DNA from: Hymenobacter duratus
GTDB taxonomy: Bacteria; Bacteroidota; Bacteroidia; Cytophagales; Hymenobacteraceae
Assembly (NCBI RefSeq): GCF_014698995.1
Contig: NZ_JACWZZ010000004.1
Location: 124,001-188,000 of the forward strand
Length of the DNA: 64,000 bases
Direction of reading: 5' to 3'
Below the pieces are notes generated by a model that worked only from the letters and a program-made list of their open reading frames with translations, was not told the origin of the DNA and did not search any database. The position numbers were made by a program, and so were the translations under genes. This document shows positions 25,541 through 33,987 of the stretch, piece after piece (the stretch's first letter is position 1; the number at the start of each line of letters is the position of its first letter).

Positions 25541-27745
25541 ATGAAAATTCTCGCTCTGTTTCTATTGGTTCTTACAAGTGAGGTAGCATCAGCACAGATT
25601 CGTCCTGAATCAGTGGCCACCTTCCGGCAGATGCCGACCGCCGGAATCGTGCTCGACCAGGACTGGCAGTTTCACGCGGGAGACAACCCGGCCTGGGCGG
25701 AGGCAACCATTGAGGAGCGCGGCTGGCAACCCATCAACCCGACCCTGAGCCTGCGCCACCTGCCCCAGATAGCGCAGGCCGGAACGGGCTGGCTACGGCT
25801 GCGTTTCCGGCTGAGCCCGGAGCTGCGGCGCCAGGCGCTGGTGCTGCGCATATTTCAGTATACCGCCTCCGAAATCTATTTCAATGGGAAGCTGCTGCGC
25901 CGCTACGGCACCCTAAGCCCCGATCCGCAGCAGGTGCAGCCGTATTGGCCTGACGGCGAACCGATTGAGCTGCTGCTGCGCGACCAGGAAGAGCAGGTGC
26001 TGGCCGTGCGCTTTGCCCACTGGCCGCAGTTTGCCCTGTTCAGCGACTTTTTTGTGCCCGGGTTTCTGCAGGCCCGGCTGGAGGGAATAGCGCAGGTGGT
26101 GAAGAGCAACCAGCAGGAATCCATCTACAAAACGGCCGATATGCTGCTGATGGGCGCATTTCTGCTGCTGAGCATGCTCCATCTGGGCTTTTACCTCTAC
26201 AACTCGGCGCAACGGGCCAACTTCTTTTTCACTCTGTACACGCTGGCGGGGGCCATCAGTTTTTTCTGCACGGGCTTTCTTGATGAAATTCAACGGCTTG
26301 ATCTACGGCTAGGAGTGGATATCCTCTCCTATATATGCCTTCAGACGGGCAGCGTGCTGGCCGTACGGGCGCTGTACAGCCTGTTTCGGGTGCGGCTGGG
26401 CTGGATTTACCGCAGCCTGTGGGCCCTGAACGCCGCGAGCCTGCTGCTGCTGATCTTTGGCCCCCAGGCCAGCTGGTATCCTACCGTAGGGTTTATGCTG
26501 CTGGTTACGGCCGAGCAGCTGCGTCTCACGCTGGGCGCGTTGCGCCAGACCCGGCAGGCCGCCGGCATTATTGCCGCCGGTTTTGCCATTTCTCTAGTGC
26601 TGCTGCTGGTATTTGGGTTCATTGCCCGCTACCACGGACCGCTGCTGATGGTGGAAGTTCTATCCATTCCGCTCCATACAATGCTTACTTTCCCGGCTTT
26701 CCTGAGCCCGGTGCTGGCCATTTCGCTGTACCTGGCCCGGCAGTTTGCGCTGGCCAGCCGCCTGCTGGAAATCAAGCTCACCCAGGTACGCATGCTCTCC
26801 CGGCAGATGCTGGCGCATCAGCAGGAAAAACAGGTGATGCTGGCTCAGCAGAACGAAACGCTGGAGCGCCAGGTGCAGCTCCGCACCGCTGCTTTGCAGC
26901 GGACCCTGAACAACCTGCAGGCCACGCAGGATCAGCTGATTCAGAGCGAGAAAATGGCGAGCCTGGGCGAGCTGACGGCCGGCATTGCCCACGAGATTCA
27001 GAACCCGCTCAACTTCGTCAATAACTTCGCCGACGTGGCCGTAGAGCTGCTAGCCGAGCTGAACACCGAAACCCTGCCCGCGCTGCCCGGGCCGGCGCAG
27101 GAGCCGGCCCACGAGCTGGTAAGCGAGCTGACGCAGGTGCTGCAGAAGATTCATCAGCACGGCGAGCGGGCCGACTCCATCGTGAAGGGCATGCTGGAGC
27201 ACTCGCGCCTGAGCTCCGGCGAGCGGCAGCCCACGGACCTGAACGCCCTGGCCGACGAGTTTCTGCGGCTGAGCTACCACGGTCTGCGCGCCAAATACAA
27301 AGACTTCAACGCCCAGCTTACCACCGATTTTGACAAGGAGCTCGGGCTGGTGGAGGTGGTGCCGCAGGATATGGGCCGGGTGCTGCTGAATCTGTTCAAC
27401 AACGCTTTTTATGCCACCCAGCAGCGCCAGCAACAGGCGGGCAGCAGCTACAGGCCCGAAGTGGCAGTGCGCACCAGAAGAAGCGCCGGCTTGGTTCAGA
27501 TTACGGTGCGGGATAACGGTACCGGCATTCCGGCCGCTGTTCTGGATAAAATCTACCAGCCCTTCTTTACCACCAAGCCCTCCGGCGAGGGTACCGGCCT
27601 GGGACTTTCGCTTAGCTACGACATCGTCACGAAGCAGCACAAAGGCACGCTTACCGTTGACACCCGGGAAGGCCAGTTTACCGCCTTTACCGTGAGCCTG
27701 CCGACCGGTGAGCCGGTGAACGGCCAGATGGCGTATCAGATATAA
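25541..27745 (+). CDS. 7TMR-DISM sensor histidine kinase
   Basis: The protein has 734 residues from the ATG at 25541, which opens a signal peptide (MKILALFLLVLTSEVASAQ). A periplasmic jelly-roll sensing domain (~20-190; LDQDWQFHAGDNPAWAEA, GTGWLRLRFRL) precedes about seven transmembrane helices (~200-390). A coiled coil (RQMLAHQQEKQVMLAQQNET) leads to the kinase core: H-box SLGELTAGIAHEIQNPLNFV, N-box LLNLFNNAFYAT, G1 VRDNGTGIP, F-box YQPFFTTKPSGEG and G2 GTGLGLSLSYDIV. The acceptor His is in AHEIQNPL. It should autophosphorylate in response to an extracellular ligand, perhaps carbohydrate. No response regulator is encoded next to it, so it is an orphan kinase. Confidence 0.92.
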   Translation: MKILALFLLVLTSEVASAQIRPESVATFRQMPTAGIVLDQDWQFHAGDNPAWAEATIEERGWQPINPTLSLRHLPQIAQAGTGWLRLRFRLSPELRRQALVLRIFQYTASEIYFNGKLLRRYGTLSPDPQQVQPYWPDGEPIELLLRDQEEQVLAVRFAHWPQFALFSDFFVPGFLQARLEGIAQVVKSNQQESIYKTADMLLMGAFLLLSMLHLGFYLYNSAQRANFFFTLYTLAGAISFFCTGFLDEIQRLDLRLGVDILSYICLQTGSVLAVRALYSLFRVRLGWIYRSLWALNAASLLLLIFGPQASWYPTVGFMLLVTAEQLRLTLGALRQTRQAAGIIAAGFAISLVLLLVFGFIARYHGPLLMVEVLSIPLHTMLTFPAFLSPVLAISLYLARQFALASRLLEIKLTQVRMLSRQMLAHQQEKQVMLAQQNETLERQVQLRTAALQRTLNNLQATQDQLIQSEKMASLGELTAGIAHEIQNPLNFVNNFADVAVELLAELNTETLPALPGPAQEPAHELVSELTQVLQKIHQHGERADSIVKGMLEHSRLSSGERQPTDLNALADEFLRLSYHGLRAKYKDFNAQLTTDFDKELGLVEVVPQDMGRVLLNLFNNAFYATQQRQQQAGSSYRPEVAVRTRRSAGLVQITVRDNGTGIPAAVLDKIYQPFFTTKPSGEGTGLGLSLSYDIVTKQHKGTLTVDTREGQFTAFTVSLPTGEPVNGQMAYQI

Positions 27746-28040
27746 ACGCGGGGCTGCTGCCGGGCAACCGTGGCGGCGCGTGCCATGGCCAGGCCTCCTG
27801 TATGCCGGCATCAGACAAGTAAAATTCCTTTACTTTCGCCGCCGCAGGCAACGCTGCCTGAGCAATTCGTGTCTCCCGGAAGGCGGGTACTGTTACCGGT
27901 TCGTCAGGGCATGGCCTGCGGGTAGCAACGGGAGTTGCTGCGCTTTCCGTGGGGCGCTGCTGCCGGCCGACAATTTGTAGCAGCCACCCACGCGGTTTAT
28001 TGGGTGATAGTCGTCGAATCCGATACCTTTACTGCCTCCT

Positions 28041-28721
28041 ATGGCCGAGAAAAGCAGCATATTCGACATGATTGGTCCGGTAATGATTGGGCCCAGCTCC
28101 TCGCACACCGCCGGGGTGGTGCGCATTGCCCGGGCGGCCATTCGGATTCTGGGCAGCCTGCCCACGCAGGCCACCGTCACGTTCTACAACTCCTTTGCCC
28201 GCACCTATGAAGGCCACGGCTCCGACCGCGCCATTGTGGCCGGGCTGCTGGGCATGAACACCGACGATGTGCGGATCCGGGAAGCTTTCGACCATGCCAA
28301 GGAAGCCGGGCTGCAGTACACGTTTCAGGGCGTCGGCAATGCCTCTACCATGCATCCGAACACTATTCGGGTGCAGCTGCGTGATGAGCGCACGGGCCAC
28401 GCGGTGGAAGTAGTGGGGCAGAGCCGGGGCGGCGGCGTTATCCGGATTGTGGAAGTGGATGGCTTTCCGTCCGACTTTTCGGGCGGCCTGCATACGCTTA
28501 TTCTCGACGCAGATGATGCCAAAGGCTCCATTGCCTTCATTGCCTCGGTTATTGCGCACGACGACTGCAACATTGCCACCATGCTGGTTTCCAGAAAAGG
28601 AAAAAACGACGTGGCGCGGCAGTTCATCGAAATGGATTCCGGTATCAAAGACATCACGCTGGCCTACCTGCGCCAGCTGAGCTGGGTACACCGGGTTACT
28701 TACATTCCGACCATTGATTAA
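28041..28721 (+). CDS. sdaAB: L-serine dehydratase, iron-sulphur type, beta subunit
   Basis: The protein has 226 residues. The start SIFDMIGPVMIGPSSSHTAG is the conserved N-terminus of the beta domain, and NSFARTYEGHGSDRAIVAGL follows. The last ~80 residues form an ACT-like domain (IAFIASVIAHDDCNIATMLV). Together with the alpha subunit, which holds the [4Fe-4S] cluster, it deaminates L-serine to pyruvate. The alpha subunit gene is not adjacent here, so the two subunits are unlinked in this genome or the alpha gene lies outside the window. The 295-bp upstream region (27746-28040) shows no gene. Confidence 0.92.
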   Translation: MAEKSSIFDMIGPVMIGPSSSHTAGVVRIARAAIRILGSLPTQATVTFYNSFARTYEGHGSDRAIVAGLLGMNTDDVRIREAFDHAKEAGLQYTFQGVGNASTMHPNTIRVQLRDERTGHAVEVVGQSRGGGVIRIVEVDGFPSDFSGGLHTLILDADDAKGSIAFIASVIAHDDCNIATMLVSRKGKNDVARQFIEMDSGIKDITLAYLRQLSWVHRVTYIPTID

Positions 28722-28821
28722 AGGATTCGAGGTAATTATTCGTCATCCTGAATATATTTCCTGAAAAATCAGACGTTGCTGTCTGTCGTTCTGCATCTGG
28801 CTCTGCCGCCTTACCCTCTCT

Positions 28822-30363
28822 ATGAAAGCAACCGCTACGCCGCTGCCGCGGACTCTGGCTCTGGCCGGGACTACCGCCTTGCTTCTGGCTACTACCTGGC
28901 CCGCTCTGGCCCAGACCACACCGCCCGCCCAACCGCCGGCGGGTGCATTGGCGCAGTCTGCGGCCACAGGCGCCCCTTTTACGCTGCAATCCGCAGTGAA
29001 CTATGCCTTGGAGCACAACCTGAGTGTGCGCCAAAGCCAGCTGAACGCCGAGCTGAGCGACGTTACGCAGCGGGCCGGGCGGGGTGCCTTGCTGCCCACG
29101 GCCAACCTGAGCGGTAGCCAGACCTGGAACTACGGTACCGGCCTCGACCCGCTCACCAACGACTTCGTGAGCCAGACCATCCGGTCCAACAACTTCTCGG
29201 CCTTCTCACAGATTACCCTGTTTTCGGGATTTCAGCTGCGCAATACCGTCAGGCGCAATGCCCTCGACTATCAGGCGGCGCTGGTGGATATCGAGCAGGC
29301 CCGCAACGACTTGTCGCTGAACGTGGCCTCCGTGTACCTGCAGCTGGTGCTGTCGGAGGAGCTGATCCGGGCCAACCAGACGCGCGTAAACAGCAGCCAG
29401 CAGCAGATTGACCGCACCCAGAAGCTGCTGAAGGCCGGTGCCGTGGCCGAGAGCAACCTGCTCGACAGCCGGGCCCAGTTGGCCTCCGACGAGTTGAATG
29501 TGGTAACGGCGCAGAACCAGCGGGATATTGCGCGTCTGCAGCTGATTCAGCTGCTCAACCTGGATGCCGCCGGGGCCGCTAATTTTCAGATTGACCTGCC
29601 GCAGCTGCCGGATCCGGACGATGAAGCCGCCTACAACGCCGAGCCGGCCGCCATCTTCGAAACGGCGCAGGGCCTGATGCCGGAAATAAAGGCCGCCGAC
29701 CTGCGCGTACGTTCCAGCCAGCTGGGCATTGATGTGGCGCGGGGAGCCTATCTGCCCCGCCTCACGTTTGGAGCCGGCGTGTTCACGGGTTTCTCGTCGT
29801 CGCGGCTGGCGCGGGTATTCAACGGCGACTCCACGGCCGTGGTGCCCATTCCGGTGGTGCAATACGTGGGCGGGCAGCCTATCCCCACCACGTTTGCCGT
29901 GCTGCAGCCCAAGCAGGCTATTCCGGAGCTGCTGCCCGCCAAATTCTCCGACCAGCTCAAGGACAACCTGGGCCGGCAGTTGCAGTTCAACCTCAACATT
30001 CCGATTCTGAACGGTTTCCAGGCCCGCACCAATGTGCAGCGGGCCCAGGTGACGGCCCGGCAAGCCGAGCTGCGGGCCGAGCAGACCCGTCTGACGCTGC
30101 GCCAGAACATCCAGCAGGCCGCCGCCGATGCCCTAGCCGCGCAACGCCGGTTCACCTCGTCGAAGCGGCAGGTAGAAGCCCTGACCACGGCGTACCGTAA
30201 TGCCGAAATCCGCTTCAACAATGGCCTGCTCAACGGTACGGAGTTCAACATTGCCAAAAACAACCTTGCCGCCGCCGAGTCGACTATGATTCAGGCCAAA
30301 TACGAGTTCATCTTCCGCAGTAAAGTCCTCGACTTCTACCAGGGTCGTCCGCTGGCCCTGTAG
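28822..30363 (+). CDS. TolC-family outer-membrane efflux protein
   Basis: The protein has 513 residues. A signal peptide (ALAGTTALLLATTWPALAQ) is followed by a Pro-rich stretch and the two homologous TolC repeats: LQSAVNYALEHNLSVRQSQL near residue 55, and paired long helices with LVLSEELIRANQTRVNSSQQ and AALAQRR-type coiled-coil segments near the C-terminus (FNNGLLNGTEFNIAKNNLAA). It should form the trimeric outer-membrane duct of an export system. The adaptor gene follows after 90 bp in the same direction, so the two probably form one operon. Confidence 0.92.
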   Translation: MKATATPLPRTLALAGTTALLLATTWPALAQTTPPAQPPAGALAQSAATGAPFTLQSAVNYALEHNLSVRQSQLNAELSDVTQRAGRGALLPTANLSGSQTWNYGTGLDPLTNDFVSQTIRSNNFSAFSQITLFSGFQLRNTVRRNALDYQAALVDIEQARNDLSLNVASVYLQLVLSEELIRANQTRVNSSQQQIDRTQKLLKAGAVAESNLLDSRAQLASDELNVVTAQNQRDIARLQLIQLLNLDAAGAANFQIDLPQLPDPDDEAAYNAEPAAIFETAQGLMPEIKAADLRVRSSQLGIDVARGAYLPRLTFGAGVFTGFSSSRLARVFNGDSTAVVPIPVVQYVGGQPIPTTFAVLQPKQAIPELLPAKFSDQLKDNLGRQLQFNLNIPILNGFQARTNVQRAQVTARQAELRAEQTRLTLRQNIQQAAADALAAQRRFTSSKRQVEALTTAYRNAEIRFNNGLLNGTEFNIAKNNLAAAESTMIQAKYEFIFRSKVLDFYQGRPLAL

Positions 30364-30453
30364 CCTCATGAGTGACCAGGCAGCGGAGCAAACCGCCCGC
30401 TTCCGGCTGCCCGGCCCTCATCTACCCATCTACTCATTCACGCATCGGAATAA

Positions 30454-31875
30454 ATGAAAAACAACCGCTTACTCTACATATTGCTGGCCGTCATTATCTT
30501 GCTGATAGGAGGCTACGTGGTGGGCAAGAAACAGGGGTGGTGGGGCAAGCCCACCGGCACGGAAGTAACGGCTGCCAAAGCCGCCACCGTCAACATCGTG
30601 GAGAAGGTGAGTGCCTCGGGCAAAGTGCAGCCCGAAACAGAGGTGAAAATTTCTCCCGACGTATCAGGCGAGATTATCGAGCTCTATGTGCAGGAAGGTG
30701 ATTCGGTGAAGAAAGGGCAGCTGCTGCTGCGTATCCGCCCCGATAACTACCAGGCCCTGGTAAACCAGCAGAGCGCGGCCGTGAATACGCAGCGCGCCAA
30801 CGTGGGCCAGACCCAGGCGCGCCTGCAGCAGCTGATTGCCAATGCCAAGCAGACGGAGCTGACCTACCGCCGCAACGCCTCGCTCTATAAGCAGAAGGTG
30901 ATTTCGCAGGCCGACTTTGAAGCCGCCAAAGCTGCTTACGACGCTTCGCAGGAAGAGCTGAACAGCGCCCGCGCCAGCATCCGGGCGGCGCAGAGCAACG
31001 TGGCCAGTGCGCAGGCTTCGCTGGAAGATGCCCGCAAAAACCTCAACAAAACCACTATTTACGCGCCGGTAAGCGGCACCGTAAGCAAGCTGAACGTGGA
31101 GAAAGGCGAGCGGGTGCTGGGTACTTCCCAGATGGCCGGCACCGAAATCATGCGGATTGCCAACCTCAATTCGATGGAGGTGCGCGTGAACGTCAACGAA
31201 AACGACATCATCAATGTGCACCTCGGCGACTCGGTGGAGGTGGAAGTGGACTCGTATGCCAGCAAGGACGAGAAGTTCCGCGGCCTCGTGACCAGCATTG
31301 CCAACACGGCCAAAGATGCGCTGACGGCGGAAGCCGTAACCGAATTTGAAGTGCGTATCCGGCTGCTGCCCGACTCTTACCGCCACCTGTTGCGCACGGT
31401 AAGTGGCCGCACGGTGGTGCCTTTCCGGCCCGGCATGACGGCTTCCGTTGATATCATCACCGACCGTAAAACTGGTGTGCTGAGCGTGCCGCTTTCCGCC
31501 GTAACAACCCGCTCCGACAGCGCCATGGCAGCCAGCGGTGCTACTGCCAGCACCGGTCCCCGCGTGCGGGTGGGTGGAGTAGGTGGAAAAGGGCGTAGCG
31601 GCGCAGAAGCTGAAACGACTCCAAAAACCAGCGACGTACAGGAAGTAGTTTTTGTCATTCGCAATGGAAAGGCTGTTATTACGCCGGTTAAAACAGGCAT
31701 CAGCGACTTTCAGAACATCGAAATCCTGAGTGGTCTGCAGGCCGGCGACCAGGTAGTAAGTGGCCCGTTCCGGGCTGTAGCCAAAACGCTGAAAGCGAAT
31801 GAGGCAGTAGTAATAAAAGATGCCAAGAGCCTCAACAAGGAAGCCCTGAAAGAAGGGCCCGAGGAAAACAAGTAG
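30454..31875 (+). CDS. Periplasmic adaptor (membrane fusion) protein, HlyD/MacA type
   Basis: The protein has 473 residues. One N-terminal membrane anchor (LLYILLAVIILLIGGYVVG) is followed by a split biotinyl-lipoyl domain (EKVSASGKVQPETEVKISPD ... TIYAPVSGTVSKLNVEKGER) flanking an alpha-helical hairpin of about 120 residues. Beta-barrel and membrane-proximal domains follow (MRIANLNSMEVRVNVNENDI, VVSGPFRAVAKTLK). A Gly/Ser/Thr-rich insert at ~350-385 is unusual and probably a flexible linker. It connects an inner-membrane pump to the TolC protein encoded upstream. No ABC or RND pump gene follows: a terminator comes next. Confidence 0.9.
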   Translation: MKNNRLLYILLAVIILLIGGYVVGKKQGWWGKPTGTEVTAAKAATVNIVEKVSASGKVQPETEVKISPDVSGEIIELYVQEGDSVKKGQLLLRIRPDNYQALVNQQSAAVNTQRANVGQTQARLQQLIANAKQTELTYRRNASLYKQKVISQADFEAAKAAYDASQEELNSARASIRAAQSNVASAQASLEDARKNLNKTTIYAPVSGTVSKLNVEKGERVLGTSQMAGTEIMRIANLNSMEVRVNVNENDIINVHLGDSVEVEVDSYASKDEKFRGLVTSIANTAKDALTAEAVTEFEVRIRLLPDSYRHLLRTVSGRTVVPFRPGMTASVDIITDRKTGVLSVPLSAVTTRSDSAMAASGATASTGPRVRVGGVGGKGRSGAEAETTPKTSDVQEVVFVIRNGKAVITPVKTGISDFQNIEILSGLQAGDQVVSGPFRAVAKTLKANEAVVIKDAKSLNKEALKEGPEENK

Positions 31876-31930
31876 GCTAGTCCAGACTTCGCAGAAAGCC
31901 AGCTAGCTGGTTTCTGCGCGGCTGACATAC

Positions 31931-31974
31931 GAGAGGTGACCGTTGAACTCCAACAGTCGCCTCTCGTTTTTTTT
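31931..31974 (+). terminator. Terminator of the TolC/adaptor operon
   Basis: A 10-bp stem (GAGAGGTGAC / GTCGCCTCTC, one G-U pair) is followed by a run of eight T. It lies 55 bp after the adaptor stop codon. Confidence 0.88.
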
Positions 31975-32080
31975 AGCTAAACTGCCCGTTAAAGGCTGAA
32001 AATGCCGTTTCGGCGTGTGCTCTGCTGCCGGGTTTCCGGCGTTTTCGCTTCTTCCGCACCCTCATCTACTCATTCCCACC

Positions 32081-33070
32081 TTGGAAAAAATAGCAATGCT
32101 GGGCGGTGGCTCCTGGGCCACGGCACTCACCAAGATTCTATCCGAAAACGGCGCACGTGTCGGCTGGTGGCTGCGCTCTAAAGACGATGTGCAGCACCTG
32201 CGCACCACGCGCCACAATCCCCGGTACCTGTCGTCGGTAGCTCATGACCTGACCCGTGTGTTTCCTTCCACTGACCTGGAGGAAGTTGTAAAGGATGCCG
32301 ACTGGCTGGTGCTGGGCGTGCCAGCGGCCTTCGTGCAGGGCGTGCTCGACAAGCTGGACCGGGATGCGCTGAAAAACAAACGGGTCATTTCGGCCATTAA
32401 AGGCATGATTCCGGGCAAAAACGTGCTGGTGACTGACTACGTAGCCGACCGGTTCCGGCTGCCGCCTTCGCGGCTGGGCGTAGTAGCCGGGCCCTGCCAC
32501 GCCGAGGAAGTGGCCCTGGAAAAGCAGAGCTACCTCACCATCGGCTCGCCGGACCCTACGCTGGCCGAAGACTTCTGCCGACTGCTGCGCAACCGCTACG
32601 TGAAGGCTAACCCCGCCGCCGACCTCGACGGTATCGAGTATTTCGCCGTCATGAAGAACATTATTGCCCTGACCAGCGGCATTGCGCATGGCCTCGGCTA
32701 CGGCGACAATTTTCAGGCGGTGCTGGTGAGCAATGCGGTGCAGGAAATGCGCCGCTTTGTGCATGCCCTCAACCCCCAGCCCCGCGACCTTTCGGGTTCC
32801 GCCTACCTCGGCGACCTGCTTGTAACGGCGTATTCGCAGTTTTCGCGCAACCGCACCTTCGGCAGCATGGTAGGCCGCGGCTACAGCGTGAAGTCAGCGC
32901 AGCTGGAAATGAACATGATTGCCGAGGGCTACTACGCCGTCAAGAGCATCTACGAAATGAACAAGCGCCTGCAGGTGCCTATGCCGATTACGTCAGCAGC
33001 CTACCATATTCTATATGAGAAGATTGCGCCGGCCGTGGAAATTGAACTGCTGAAGGAGAAATTCAGATAG
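32081..33070 (+). CDS. gpsA: NAD(P)H-dependent glycerol-3-phosphate dehydrogenase
   Basis: The protein has 329 residues from a TTG at 32081 (LEKIAMLGGGSWATALTKIL). The longer open frame adds 22 residues before the Rossmann strand and is not typical of GpsA. The nucleotide-binding motif GGGSWATAL, ADWLVLGVPAAFVQGVL, KGMIPGKNVLVTDYV, AGPCHAEEVA and the catalytic region AVMKNIIALTSGIAHGLGYG, DNFQAVLVSNAVQEMRRF are intact. It reduces dihydroxyacetone phosphate to sn-glycerol-3-phosphate for phospholipid synthesis in the cytoplasm. Two co-directional small genes follow closely. Confidence 0.93.
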   Translation: MEKIAMLGGGSWATALTKILSENGARVGWWLRSKDDVQHLRTTRHNPRYLSSVAHDLTRVFPSTDLEEVVKDADWLVLGVPAAFVQGVLDKLDRDALKNKRVISAIKGMIPGKNVLVTDYVADRFRLPPSRLGVVAGPCHAEEVALEKQSYLTIGSPDPTLAEDFCRLLRNRYVKANPAADLDGIEYFAVMKNIIALTSGIAHGLGYGDNFQAVLVSNAVQEMRRFVHALNPQPRDLSGSAYLGDLLVTAYSQFSRNRTFGSMVGRGYSVKSAQLEMNMIAEGYYAVKSIYEMNKRLQVPMPITSAAYHILYEKIAPAVEIELLKEKFR

Positions 33071-33124
33071 AAGCCTTGTTACATTCAACCGCTTCGGGCG
33101 GACGCATTCCTGAAACCTGACACT

Positions 33125-33532
33125 ATGGGCACCTGGGACTACTACAATTTCGACAACGACTCGGCCGCAGACTTCGCCGAGGAATTTCTGGAAAACCCCA
33201 ATGAAGCCGTGCTCTACGAGGCGCTGGCCACGGCGGCAGAGGAAGAAGGCCATCTGGAAGCAGGTGCCGCTAGTGAGGCGCTGGCTGCGGCCGAAATTGT
33301 AGCGGCTATTCTGGGCCGGCCGGCCTCGGATATTCCGCCTGGTCTGCTGCCCGCCGTAGCGCACCTCGACGCCGGTGACAGCGAAGACCTGCGCGAACTG
33401 GCCGAAGCCGCCGTGACGGTAGTGCTGGAAAAATCGGAATTGCAGGAGGAATGGGCCGGCCGCAGCGACTACGCCAACTGGCAGAGCCTGCAGCAGAACC
33501 TGCTGGCGCGCCTGAAAGACGACGACGAATAG
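33125..33532 (+). CDS. DUF4259 domain protein
   Basis: The protein has 135 residues. The start MGTWDYYNFDNDSAADFAEE is the diagnostic N-terminus of DUF4259 (G-x-W-x-x-x-x-F-x-N-D-x-A-x-D). An acidic, all-helical body follows with EAAVTVVLEKSELQEEW, DYANWQSLQQNLLARL near the end. The family has no known function and sometimes neighbours immunity-type proteins. Here it sits 54 bp after gpsA and 5 bp before the EamA-type gene, probably in the same transcript. It has no signal peptide and should be cytoplasmic. Confidence 0.85.
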   Translation: MGTWDYYNFDNDSAADFAEEFLENPNEAVLYEALATAAEEEGHLEAGAASEALAAAEIVAAILGRPASDIPPGLLPAVAHLDAGDSEDLRELAEAAVTVVLEKSELQEEWAGRSDYANWQSLQQNLLARLKDDDE

Positions 33533-33537
33533 CGCCG

Positions 33538-33972
33538 ATGAATTGGTTGGTATTGGCGGCCTGCGCCGCGCTTTGCATGGCGCTCTACAACCTGTTCATC
33601 AAGGCTGCGGCCGGGCAGGTGCACGAAATGGTGGGTGCCGTTGTGCTGCAGGTGGTAGCGGCGCTGGTAGGAGCGGGGCTGCTGCTGCTGCTGTATCTGC
33701 GCGGCGCATTGCCGCCCGTGCTGGCCACCAGCAGAGGCTTTTCGATGGCAGCCCTGGCCGGGCTGTTCATCGGGCTGGCCGAAATTCTGACGTTTGCCGT
33801 GTATGGAAAAGGGGCGCCGGCTTCGGTCGGGACTCCGCTTATCGTGGGCGGGTCGGTGCTGCTGACGGCCGTGCTGGGCGTGCTGCTGCTGCGTGAGGCC
33901 CTTAGCTGGCCACAAGCCCTGGGGATGCTACTGATAGTGGGCGGTATTGCACTGCTGGCTCGGGGGCACTGA
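33538..33972 (+). CDS. EamA-type small multidrug/metabolite transporter
   Basis: The protein has 144 residues from the ATG at 33538 and about five transmembrane helices. It is half the size of usual ten-helix EamA proteins, like the single-domain members that work as dimers. Conserved features include LYNLFIKAAAG in the first helix and VLGVLLLREALSWPQALGML, LIVGGIALLARG at the end, the classic EamA C-terminal signature. It starts 5 bp after the DUF4259 gene. The substrate is unknown. Confidence 0.85.
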   Translation: MNWLVLAACAALCMALYNLFIKAAAGQVHEMVGAVVLQVVAALVGAGLLLLLYLRGALPPVLATSRGFSMAALAGLFIGLAEILTFAVYGKGAPASVGTPLIVGGSVLLTAVLGVLLLREALSWPQALGMLLIVGGIALLARGH

Positions 33973-33987
33973 CCACGCTTTGCCTGG

